The translations under genes and the position numbers were made by a program. Under the pieces are notes generated by a model that ran no database searches, had not been told where the DNA came from, and saw nothing but the letters and a program-made list of their open reading frames with translations. Source: Bacteroidota bacterium (lineage in GTDB: Bacteria > Bacteroidota > Bacteroidia > Bacteroidales > UBA1402). From it: a stretch of DNA of 6,915 bases. Of this stretch, positions 1 to 6,158 are shown piece after piece. Location of the stretch: assembly GCA_030706285.1 (NCBI GenBank), contig JAUZOU010000161.1, forward strand, positions 1-6,915, in the 5' to 3' direction. The number at the start of each line of letters is the position of its first letter. Positions within the stretch are counted from its first letter, which is position 1.

Positions 1-342
1 GCCAATTGCAAAGCACTGATTTTCCCACAGGAAGAAGATTTCGGTCTGGTTCCTATTGAGGCTAATGCCTCCGGAAGGCCGGTCATTGCTTATGGAAAAG
101 GTGGAGTGACCTATACGACAATACCTTATGAAGGTAACAGTGAGCAAGCAACATCTCTTTTCTTTTATGAACAAACGCCTGATGCTATAGTAGAGGCTGT
201 CAATCAATTCGAAACGCTTGAATTCAATCCTTCCTTTATACGCAAACACGCTGAAAAATTTAGTGAAAAAGCCTTTATTGATAGCGTTCGTCAGTTCGTT
301 GAAGAAAAACAGTCAAATAAGCTGGAAAATATAGAATCTTAA
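1..342 (+). CDS. GT4-family glycosyltransferase, C-terminal fragment (5' end outside window)
   Basis: The reading frame is open from base 1 and ends at TAA 340-342, giving 113 residues that start mid-protein; an ATG-like start inside it would be artificial. The fragment is the end of the C-terminal Rossmann domain of a retaining GT-B glycosyltransferase. It begins with ALIFPQEEDFGLVPIEA, which carries the E-x7-E motif (Glu12 and Glu20 of the fragment) that contacts the nucleotide-sugar donor. This is followed by SGRPVIAYGKGG and a C-terminal helix region (EQTPDAIVEAV) typical of GT4 enzymes of the WbaZ/mannosyltransferase style. The protein would act in the cytoplasm, adding a sugar to a lipid-linked repeat unit of capsule or exopolysaccharide. 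Donor and acceptor cannot be read from the fragment. The next gene starts inside its stop codon, so the two are co-transcribed and probably translationally coupled. The family is confident; the specific sugar is unknown. Confidence 0.9.
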   Translation, partial: ANCKALIFPQEEDFGLVPIEANASGRPVIAYGKGGVTYTTIPYEGNSEQATSLFFYEQTPDAIVEAVNQFETLEFNPSFIRKHAEKFSEKAFIDSVRQFVEEKQSNKLENIES

Positions 343-1715
343 TGAGTCTTTTTGATAATCGCCTTAAGGCAAGGCCTTCTGTCTCCGGTCTTTTGATGCT
401 GAATTTACTGTACGTTTTGTTCTGTTTTCTGACAAGCGGTTACAGAGAGGGTGATCCGGTTTTTCCGCTATGTCCATGGTTGATGTTCAATGTTTCATGG
501 GTATTGACATTGATGTTGCTTGGGGTCGACTTTTTGTTATTGAAGAGGAATTACCTAAAACGGTTCATTATTTTTATTGCCAGACTGGCTGTCTTTACGC
601 TGTTTAGCGTTTTGTTCCAATACTTGATTTCCGGATTAAAGCACCTGGTTGTCGATACCAATTTCTTTTACAGCATGCTTATCTTGCTGCTGATGGGACT
701 TGTTACTGCTTATGGCATTGACTCGTATCTGGAACGGACAGATAAAAAATTGGGGAAATATGGCCGCCGGGCTATGTTGCTGGGCGGTTCAAAGAACAAA
801 TCGTTGCTAAAATCATTGGTTCAGACGAATTCAGCGCTAGGTTGCCTGTATATTCCACAAGCGGACTTAACTGTCAGGCAGGCAGGAACTTCTGATGATC
901 TTGCCGCAGCCATCAAGCGGTTGAACATTCAGTTCGTTTTTGCCGAAGAGCAGCTGTTGAGCGATCAACTACTCTCTGTTCAAACCTGTTGCAACAAAAT
1001 GGGCGTTGAACTGTGGTTATATCCAGCTGAGGCACCTTTGTATAAGACTGGATGTTGGAAATCGATTCACCGGTTGAATGTCAGGAGAGCACAGCCGATA
1101 TCCACGAAAAAGCAATTGGGCTTAATCTGTAAACGACTGTTTGATATTGTCTTTTCATTGTTGGTTATTATTTTCGGATTATCATGGATCACTCCGTTGT
1201 TGGCTATTGTTATTTATAAAGACTCTAAAGGACCCATTATTTTCAAACAAAAACGGACAGGACTGAATAATAAAACATTTACTTGTTTGAAATTCAGGAG
1301 TATGGCCGTTAATGATCAAGCCGATGTCAAGCAGGCCAGTGCATCGGATAGTCGTATAACGAAATTAGGCCGTCGACTCAGAGACTCCAATTTGGATGAA
1401 CTGCCTCAGTTTTTCAATGTGCTGGCAGGTGACATGTCCGTAGCCGGTCCTAGGCCTCACATGTTGAAACATACGGAAATCTATTCTGCAGCCATCGATA
1501 ATTATTTGCAACGTCATCTTATGAAACCCGGGATAACCGGTTGGGCCCAGTGCAACGGCTGGCATGGAGAAACCGACAGGCTGTATAAGATGGAACAACG
1601 TGTCAAGTATGACATCGATTACATTGACAAATGGAATTTCTGGATGGACATTGACATTGTTTTCAGAACGGTTTTCAGAAGAAAATCTGATAAGCCGATT
1701 CCCTTTAACGAATAG
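342..1715 (+). CDS. Undecaprenyl-phosphate sugar-1-phosphate transferase (WcaJ/PssY-type polyprenyl glycosylphosphotransferase)
   Basis: This 457-residue protein is the expected length for a large polyprenyl-phosphate phosphoglycosyl transferase. Such an enzyme moves a sugar-1-phosphate from a UDP-sugar to undecaprenyl phosphate at the inner membrane, the first step of repeat-unit synthesis. Four hydrophobic helices (about 15-32, 46-67, 75-98, 109-128) precede a degenerate CoA-binding-like cytoplasmic domain (about 140-230). The bacterial sugar transferase domain (about 263-450) starts with KRLFDIV and a membrane-dipping helix (267-291). It carries the catalytic Asp-Glu in LDELPQ (Asp352, Glu353), then AGPRPHML (Pro370 to Leu375) and KPGITGWAQ (395-403). 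Two positions differ from the sequence I remember for Bacteroides relatives: LRDSNLDE where Lys/Arg-Thr-Ser is usual, and NGWHGET where NG(F/Y)RGET is usual. The key residues remain, so it should be active. The start ATG overlaps the previous stop (TAATG). Glucose, galactose or an N-acetyl sugar cannot be distinguished. Confidence 0.93.
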   Translation: MSLFDNRLKARPSVSGLLMLNLLYVLFCFLTSGYREGDPVFPLCPWLMFNVSWVLTLMLLGVDFLLLKRNYLKRFIIFIARLAVFTLFSVLFQYLISGLKHLVVDTNFFYSMLILLLMGLVTAYGIDSYLERTDKKLGKYGRRAMLLGGSKNKSLLKSLVQTNSALGCLYIPQADLTVRQAGTSDDLAAAIKRLNIQFVFAEEQLLSDQLLSVQTCCNKMGVELWLYPAEAPLYKTGCWKSIHRLNVRRAQPISTKKQLGLICKRLFDIVFSLLVIIFGLSWITPLLAIVIYKDSKGPIIFKQKRTGLNNKTFTCLKFRSMAVNDQADVKQASASDSRITKLGRRLRDSNLDELPQFFNVLAGDMSVAGPRPHMLKHTEIYSAAIDNYLQRHLMKPGITGWAQCNGWHGETDRLYKMEQRVKYDIDYIDKWNFWMDIDIVFRTVFRRKSDKPIPFNE

Positions 1716-1735
1716 CCGGATATTTAATAAGACTT

Positions 1736-1760
1736 AAAAATCCTTCTGCAAAGCAGGAGG
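1736..1760 (-). terminator. Hairpin between convergent genes, probable intrinsic terminator for the beta-helix gene
   Basis: CCTTCTGC (1742-1749) pairs with GCAGGAGG (1753-1760) across an AAA loop, with one G-U pair on the + strand. Read on the minus strand, the same hairpin has one C-A mismatch and is followed directly by ATTTTTAAG. That is the form of a rho-independent terminator for the leftward gene ending at 1834. On the + strand the hairpin is more stable but is followed only by TGGCTTAATT, so it is a weak terminator for the rightward polysaccharide operon. It lies in a 118-bp gap where two transcripts converge. Confidence 0.55.
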
Positions 1761-1833
1761 TGGCTTAATTAGACCCATCAATCTGTTGGCTATCGTGTCA
1801 TTGACGAGAATGGCAATCCTTTACTCGTAGTTA

Positions 1834-3600
1834 TCAGAGTGAAACTGTATTAACAGTGCTTGAAGTAGAAAGCGTGACGCTTTTCTTCAAGGTTCCATTA
1901 CTGTAAGTTCCTCCGGTATATAATCCATTGTTTAGTATTCCGGTGCAACTGCCACCTGTATAAATCGAATACGTTGAGCCCGTCTTCAGGGCTGATGAAG
2001 AAAACAGGATATAGGAATAGGCCCTGGCTGGCTTGAACGTGACCAGGTTGTTGCCGCTGGCATCTTGCAGGTGGAAAAGAGTCCCAGCCGAGAGGGACGA
2101 ACCGCTTGTGCTACCACCGCCACTAAAACCGCCATTTCCCGACGTGCCGGAGAAGTAAACGGAAAGATTGGATTGAGAGGAAGCGGTGCTGCTGGACTTG
2201 ATCATGTTGGTGTTGGGACCGGCTCCGATAAAGAAGCCGCCGTTCATGATAAATGATCCGTTAAAATCGACTGCTTCTTCCGGCTGTGACGTTGGACCAT
2301 GTGCCAGGACGGTGCCTCCGGTCATCACGATGTTTCCATTACTATCGATTGCATCTCCATTTGCGCAGCTGGCAATCAGAGTGCCCCCCTTGATATATAA
2401 ATAACTTCCGTCATTCTGCTCGGTTCCACCTGCTGTCGTGCCGGCAGTTGCGTTGATGGCATCGTTACTGGCAGTAACGTTTATTGTCCCGGTATTCACT
2501 GTGATGAGTTTGCTTTCAATACCTTCATAGGATTTGGCGATGGTAATGTCTCCATCATTGATTGTAATGGCAGTAGGGGCATGCATCCCGTCATCACCCG
2601 AAGAGAGAGTCATGGAGCCGTTGGCAATAGACAAACTGCCGTTCGAATGGAGACAGTCATCGGACGAGTTGATGTTAAAGGTGCCGTTTTTAATAGTCAG
2701 CGAGGTTAGTCCTTTTAAGCCTTTTGCTGAAGCGTCGGAGCTGATGGTATAGTTGCTTCCTTTCCCTGAAGTGATGTTAAAGGTGCCGTCATTGATGGTC
2801 AAATTGGTTTTGGCCGAAATTCCATCGCTGCCGGATGTGATGTTGAAGGTGCCTGAGTCGATGATGACATACCCCCTGGCCGAATCATCTTCTTTATCGG
2901 ATTTCAACCCGTCACCAACGGAATTGACCGTGATGTCCGATCCGGCGGCGTACAGGTAATCTTTTCCCCGGATACCGTCATCAGCAGCTGTTACATTTAA
3001 CGTTCCTCCCCGGATGATTAAGCCGTCTTTACTCGAGATACCATCGTTGAACTTGCCTGTGACCGTGAGGGCTCCGTTTCCGTAAATCGTCAAATTTTCC
3101 TTGCTGAATAAAGTTGCATTGGGCTCTTCTTCAGTGGCATTGTCATAGACGTAACTTGAACCGTCAGTCAGGTAATTTTTAGAATAATCTGTCAACACAA
3201 TGATGACCTTGGTAGCCTTTTTAATGTAAACCGGAGCACTGGTTGCGGTCGTGATGTTGACCCCTTTTAACAGAAGCCTGACCAGGCCTGAATCATTCGA
3301 ATTGACGATGACCTGTCCATTGGATAGCATCCCTGTCAGGCTATACGTCCCTGGTTGGGTGATGGTAATGACGTTGCCCGAAATGCTCGCTCCTGTTCCG
3401 GCTATAGCGGAAGCCTTATCAGCCAGCGTAATGGGTATCACATCCGATTCGTTCCATACATAATCAGCCGAATCTTCCTGAATGGTGCTGTTCTTGGAAC
3501 TGTCAGCGTCCGGAACGGCCGTTTCAGAAAGGTCGCAACTCATAAGGATGATAGACAGGCATCCAATCACACCAATTGTCGTTAACTTTGATCGATTCAT
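1834..3600 (-). CDS. Lipoprotein with parallel beta-helix carbohydrate-binding domain (Cthe_2159/DUF4353 type)
   Basis: The 588-residue product starts with a lipoprotein signal peptide (basic NRSK, hydrophobic 6-20) ending in lipobox LMSC, with Cys22 as the lipidated residue. After a Ser/Asp-rich spacer, residues about 53-465 form a repetitive parallel beta-helix. Each rung pairs an acidic turn (NDGI 185-188, DDGI 207-210, GDGL 229-232, SDGI 258-261, DDCL 314-317, DDGM 336-339) with a GTxNIT-like strand. The early part has TLADKASAI, QPGTYSLTG and ITTATSAPVYIKKA, as in the Cthe_2159-like carbohydrate-binding family. A Gly/Ser-rich stretch (about 484-505) leads to a C-terminal segment with YTGG twice (547-550, 561-564). 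From memory, Cthe_2159 binds cellulose and polygalacturonate and holds calcium through such aspartates; the ligand here is unknown. No catalytic residues were recognised. The ATG at 3600 fits the signal peptide and has no Shine-Dalgarno sequence. It may act as a surface glycan binder or adhesin. Confidence 0.85.
   Translation of the reverse strand: MNRSKLTTIGVIGCLSIILMSCDLSETAVPDADSSKNSTIQEDSADYVWNESDVIPITLADKASAIAGTGASISGNVITITQPGTYSLTGMLSNGQVIVNSNDSGLVRLLLKGVNITTATSAPVYIKKATKVIIVLTDYSKNYLTDGSSYVYDNATEEEPNATLFSKENLTIYGNGALTVTGKFNDGISSKDGLIIRGGTLNVTAADDGIRGKDYLYAAGSDITVNSVGDGLKSDKEDDSARGYVIIDSGTFNITSGSDGISAKTNLTINDGTFNITSGKGSNYTISSDASAKGLKGLTSLTIKNGTFNINSSDDCLHSNGSLSIANGSMTLSSGDDGMHAPTAITINDGDITIAKSYEGIESKLITVNTGTINVTASNDAINATAGTTAGGTEQNDGSYLYIKGGTLIASCANGDAIDSNGNIVMTGGTVLAHGPTSQPEEAVDFNGSFIMNGGFFIGAGPNTNMIKSSSTASSQSNLSVYFSGTSGNGGFSGGGSTSGSSLSAGTLFHLQDASGNNLVTFKPARAYSYILFSSSALKTGSTYSIYTGGSCTGILNNGLYTGGTYSNGTLKKSVTLSTSSTVNTVSL
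2671..2853 (-). repeat. DNA-level repeats within beta-helix rungs
   Basis: The + strand 17-mer GATGTTAAAGGTGCCGT occurs exactly at 2671-2687 and 2773-2789. A near copy, GATGTTGAAGGTGCC, lies at 2839-2853. On the coding strand these encode the GTFNI(T/N)S strands at residues about 250-256, 272-278 and 306-312. The spacings of 102 and 66 bp are whole numbers of codons (34 and 22). Identity at nucleotide level suggests the rungs arose by duplication and could recombine in frame. Confidence 0.75.
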
Positions 3601-3625
3601 CGTAGTAGGCTGATAAGAATACCAT

Positions 3626-3633
3626 CAAAAATA
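3626..3633 (-). promoter_or_regulatory. Candidate -7 box (TATTTTTG) for the beta-helix lipoprotein gene
   Basis: Read on the minus strand, the sequence TATTTTTG matches the Bacteroidota sigma-ABfr -7 consensus TAnnTTTG. It lies 25 bp upstream of the start codon, which would give a short AT-rich leader. No TTTG-like -33 element is present at the expected distance, so this is only a half-match and could be chance in AT-rich DNA. Confidence 0.3.
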
Positions 3634-3737
3634 CCGATATTACGAGCTTTCTACGATGATGAGCGGGTAAACGGAAGAAAAACGGCGGTCAGTATGTCGC
3701 CTTTTCTCCTGCAGGATATTTTTTTTAGTAAAGACTG

Positions 3738-3788
3738 TTCAACGCTGCTTCCAATTTAGTTGTAGTGGTTTGTACACCTTCAACGCTG
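3738..3788. repeat. Direct repeat pair TTCAACGCTG
   Basis: TTCAACGCTG occurs exactly at 3738-3747 and 3779-3788, 41 bp start to start, roughly four helical turns. Both copies lie in the middle of the divergent intergenic region. Such spacing suits two same-face sites for a DNA-binding protein, but this is inference, and a 10-bp repeat can occur by chance. Confidence 0.4.
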
Positions 3789-3856
3789 ATACAAAAAGTA
3801 GTTCGCTAATGAATAAATAATAAAAAATTGTTACGATATTTGGTGCTGGTTCATAA

Positions 3857-3899
3857 CCGAAACGGACAACCGATTGGACAATTTGCCTGTTTCGGCAAA
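3857..3899 (+). promoter_or_regulatory. Overlapping inverted repeats upstream of the serpin, possible leader structure or operator
   Basis: CCGAAAC (3857-3863) is the exact inverse complement of GTTTCGG (3889-3895). A second hairpin, TTTGCC (3882-3887) with GGCAAA (3894-3899) and loop TGTTTC, uses part of the same right arm, so the two cannot form together. The second is followed by CATTTTTATC. GGACAA is also repeated directly at 3864-3869 and 3876-3881. If transcribed, the region could switch between alternative folds; alternatively it is a double-stranded operator. It lies about 75 bp before the serpin start. Confidence 0.4.
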
Positions 3900-3974
3900 C
3901 ATTTTTATCAGGATGAACGTTAAAAACGGGTAAGTCATTTGCTTGTTCAATTATCACCTAAAATCATTAACTAT

Positions 3975-5207
3975 ATGAAATGGATATTGTCTTGTATGAT
4001 CTTTATGCTGGCCATTTTTTCCGGGTGTACCGGATGTGAAGAAGTGGCCAATGGAAAGCCCCAAACGGGCGACGGTGGTACCATCCAGCTTCGGAGCGAA
4101 CTGCAAAAGCGTGTCAGTCAGGATAATGCGTTTTCGCTGGATCTATTAAAGAAAACCATCACTGAAACGAACAAAACCAATGTCTTTATTTCTCCGTTAA
4201 GTGTCAGCATGTGTCTGGGTATGGTCTGGAACGGAGCTGCCGGTACAACCAGGACGGAAATGGAAAAAGCCCTACAGATGGAAGGCATGACAGTGGATGA
4301 AATCAACCAATATTACCAGATATTAATCGATTCGCTGCCACAGGCCGATTCCAAAACCAAGCTTAGCCTGGCTAATTCCATTTGGTATAAGAAGAATTTT
4401 TCTGTCAAACAGTCCTTTCTGGATGTCAACAAAAATTATTTTAAAGCAGAAATTCAACCGCTTGATTTTGCGTCGCCTTCAGCCGTGACGACCATCAACA
4501 ATTGGTGTGATAGCAAAACGAACCATCTGATTTCCTCCATTATTGATGAGATACCTGAAAATGCGGTCATGTATTTGATTAATGCTCTTTATTTTAAAGG
4601 TATCTGGACGATACAATTCGATCCGAAAGAAACACGTTTGGCAAATTTTACGACCGAGGCCGGTACGGCTGTTCCGGTTAATATGATGAACAAAGCCATG
4701 AAAGTGCTCTATCGTTACGATCCGTATGCCCAATATGTCGACTTGCCATATGGAAACGGTACGTTCAGTATGACTCTTATTTTGCCGAACCAAGGAAAGA
4801 CAACGTCGCAGGTGCTTGATTACCTCACGCCTTCACAGTTGAACACCGTGTTGGCCCATCTTGATTCGGCTTTTGTGGAGATCGGCCTGCCCCGCTTTAA
4901 GGAGGAATGTAAATTTGAACTGAATGATGAACTAATAGCGATGGGAATGCCTCAGGCCTTTACCGATCAAGCCGATTTTTCCAACATTAGCGACTGGGAG
5001 ATTCTAATCTCCAAGGTTCTTCATAAAACCTACATCGAGGTCACCGAAGAGGGAACAAAAGCCGCTGCCGTTACTTCAACCGAAATTGTCGCTACTTCGA
5101 TTCCTCCTCAAGTTACTGTCAACAAACCATTTCTGTTTCTAATCCGTGAAAAAGGCACTGGTGTTATTTTGTTTGCTGGAAAAATGGGGGCTGTGAGCAA
5201 ATATTGA
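3975..5207 (+). CDS. Serpin (serine protease inhibitor, MEROPS I4), lipid-anchored, predicted inhibitory
   Basis: The ATG at 3975 gives 410 residues and places a lipoprotein signal at the N-terminus (MKWILSCMIFMLAIFSGC, Cys18 lipidated, second Cys at 21). A TTG 36 bp upstream in frame would put 12 residues before this signal and is rejected. The whole serpin fold is present: NVFISPLSVS (69-78), the shutter motif NALYFKGIW (203-211), LPRFK (305-309), the hinge EEGTKAAAV (358-366) and NKPFLFLIRE (383-392). The hinge has Gly at P15, Thr at P14 and Ala at P12-P10, as in inhibitory serpins; P9 is Val. Spacing from hinge to SIPPQVTVNKPF equals that of alpha-1-antitrypsin, placing P1 at Thr374 and P1' at Ser375, with Val-Ala at P3-P2. 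Such a loop favours elastase-like proteases. The protein probably sits on the cell surface or in the periplasm and traps proteases by loop insertion. The exact target is inferred. Confidence 0.95.
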   Translation: MKWILSCMIFMLAIFSGCTGCEEVANGKPQTGDGGTIQLRSELQKRVSQDNAFSLDLLKKTITETNKTNVFISPLSVSMCLGMVWNGAAGTTRTEMEKALQMEGMTVDEINQYYQILIDSLPQADSKTKLSLANSIWYKKNFSVKQSFLDVNKNYFKAEIQPLDFASPSAVTTINNWCDSKTNHLISSIIDEIPENAVMYLINALYFKGIWTIQFDPKETRLANFTTEAGTAVPVNMMNKAMKVLYRYDPYAQYVDLPYGNGTFSMTLILPNQGKTTSQVLDYLTPSQLNTVLAHLDSAFVEIGLPRFKEECKFELNDELIAMGMPQAFTDQADFSNISDWEILISKVLHKTYIEVTEEGTKAAAVTSTEIVATSIPPQVTVNKPFLFLIREKGTGVILFAGKMGAVSKY

Positions 5208-5233
5208 CAAGGCTTGTGATAACGCTGTTTAAA

Positions 5234-6154
5234 TTAGAATGCATCAGAATTTAAAATGAATCTTATTTGGGGTATAATTTTTTTTGTGAATGCATCAGCA
5301 CCTGTACCATTTAAATGACTTGGATCTTGAAAGTACATTCTATTTGTGCTAATTTCAGGATCGCAATAATAATCTAGAAATGAAACATTATTCTGCTTGC
5401 AAATTTCTTTTAACGGAGCAAAAACTCTTGAGTCTGTCGCTTTGTAAGCAGGAGAAGCAACAAAAATTAGAATGGTCTTTCCTTTGGCCATTTTAATCAT
5501 CTCCTTAAAATAGGTTAATTTCAATGAATCATAGCTATAGGTGGTTTTTCTGATATCATTTTTAATCTTTGGTTCATAATTCATAGTTTGTTTATATGGC
5601 CTGAACCCATTAAAACCAAGATCTTGCATTGGATGTAAATAATCTCCTAAAAGTTGAATGAATTTAGAATTGTATTGATACATTTTTGAGAACATTTTAT
5701 ATTTTTCTGTATAATCAATGTTCCAAAATATTGAATCAACAGACTTGCATTCATTATAATATGGCCTTAAATACGCTAAATATTTATGATTGTCTTCTCC
5801 AACCAATAAATCATAACCATCACAGACGTCATAGATAATAATTTTAGGATGATAACGTTCGCTTATTATCTTATACCTTCCAAACATAAGGATAATTCCA
5901 TTACCATCCTGTCCACAGTTGTAGCAAGATAAATGAAGAGAATCCTGAATGATTATCGGATTGTAATGATGTATTGCCCTGGAAGATCCGAATATCAATA
6001 TGTCTTCTTTCGTTTGACGGCATATGTAGTTGTCTTTTAGCGTATCACCGCCTTTCGCTCCACGTTGCAAAAAAGCAAAGCAATAACCAACGCAAACATC
6101 AATGACAGATGCAATGACCAAAAATAGAACGATTCGGATTACAAATTTTTTCAT
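5234..6154 (-). CDS. Membrane-anchored SGNH-hydrolase-like protein, partner of MBOAT acyltransferase
   Basis: This 306-residue protein has one N-terminal hydrophobic helix (about 4-28, signal anchor) and then a domain with SGNH/GDSL features. Block I is ILIFGSSRAIHHYNP, with Ser58 as likely nucleophile (GSS in place of GDS). A block II-like glycine lies in CGQDGNG (80-86). Block V is DPSHLNG, giving Asp277 and His280 of the catalytic set. A clear block III Asn was not found. Its start lies 4 bp after the stop of the MBOAT gene, so they form one translational unit, as AlgI works with AlgJ/AlgX in alginate O-acetylation. It would act outside the inner membrane, transferring or removing acetyl groups on a glycan. 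A run of eight A in codons 290-293 near the end is a possible slippage site. Base composition is AT-rich, unlike the serpin gene it converges on. Transferase versus esterase is undecided. Confidence 0.75.
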   Translation of the reverse strand: MKKFVIRIVLFLVIASVIDVCVGYCFAFLQRGAKGGDTLKDNYICRQTKEDILIFGSSRAIHHYNPIIIQDSLHLSCYNCGQDGNGIILMFGRYKIISERYHPKIIIYDVCDGYDLLVGEDNHKYLAYLRPYYNECKSVDSIFWNIDYTEKYKMFSKMYQYNSKFIQLLGDYLHPMQDLGFNGFRPYKQTMNYEPKIKNDIRKTTYSYDSLKLTYFKEMIKMAKGKTILIFVASPAYKATDSRVFAPLKEICKQNNVSFLDYYCDPEISTNRMYFQDPSHLNGTGADAFTKKIIPQIRFILNSDAF

Positions 6155-6158
6155 TTTT

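Larger units (their letters stand above)
3601..3974. other. Divergent intergenic region between the beta-helix lipoprotein and serpin genes
   Basis: These 374 bp separate two outward-facing start codons and must hold the promoters of both genes. I see a candidate -7 box for the leftward gene, a 10-bp direct repeat, a cluster of overlapping inverted repeats near the serpin, and a run of eight T (3719-3726) after the palindrome TCCTGCAGGA (3707-3716). No convincing Bacteroidota promoter (TTTG with TAnnTTTG at proper spacing) was found for the serpin. No credible small gene was seen; the leftward reading frame over 3739-3957 has no recognisable features. Confidence 0.7.

Noticed and set aside
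1773..1850. A 26-codon open stretch (+ strand) reading THQSVGYRVIDENGNPLLVV and ending at TAA 1851-1853, protein-like in composition.
   Set aside because: It has no start codon, follows directly on a stop codon and overlaps the end of the opposite gene. It could be a decayed gene remnant, but this is too short to support; a protein search of the stretch would decide.
3707..3726. Palindrome TCCTGCAGGA followed by eight T, resembling a + strand terminator.
   Set aside because: The stem would be only three pairs around a four-base loop, and no + strand gene lies upstream to be terminated.
3739..3957. A 72-residue leftward reading frame in the divergent intergenic region.
   Set aside because: No recognisable domain, signal or start context; it lies antisense over the region expected to hold promoters.
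3939..3974. Upstream extension of the serpin to a TTG start.
   Set aside because: The extension places 12 residues ahead of a clear lipoprotein signal peptide that begins at ATG 3975, so the ATG is preferred.
4479..4793. A 104-residue leftward reading frame inside the serpin gene.
   Set aside because: It is a shadow of a strongly conserved serpin coding sequence; its protein has no family features.
5237..5298. Exact 11-bp direct repeat GAATGCATCAG at 5237-5247 and 5288-5298, as might flank a small insertion.
   Set aside because: The copies are 51 bp apart, in frame, and encode DAF twice near the end of the SGNH-like protein. Nothing between them resembles a mobile element; chance or a tiny duplication is enough.
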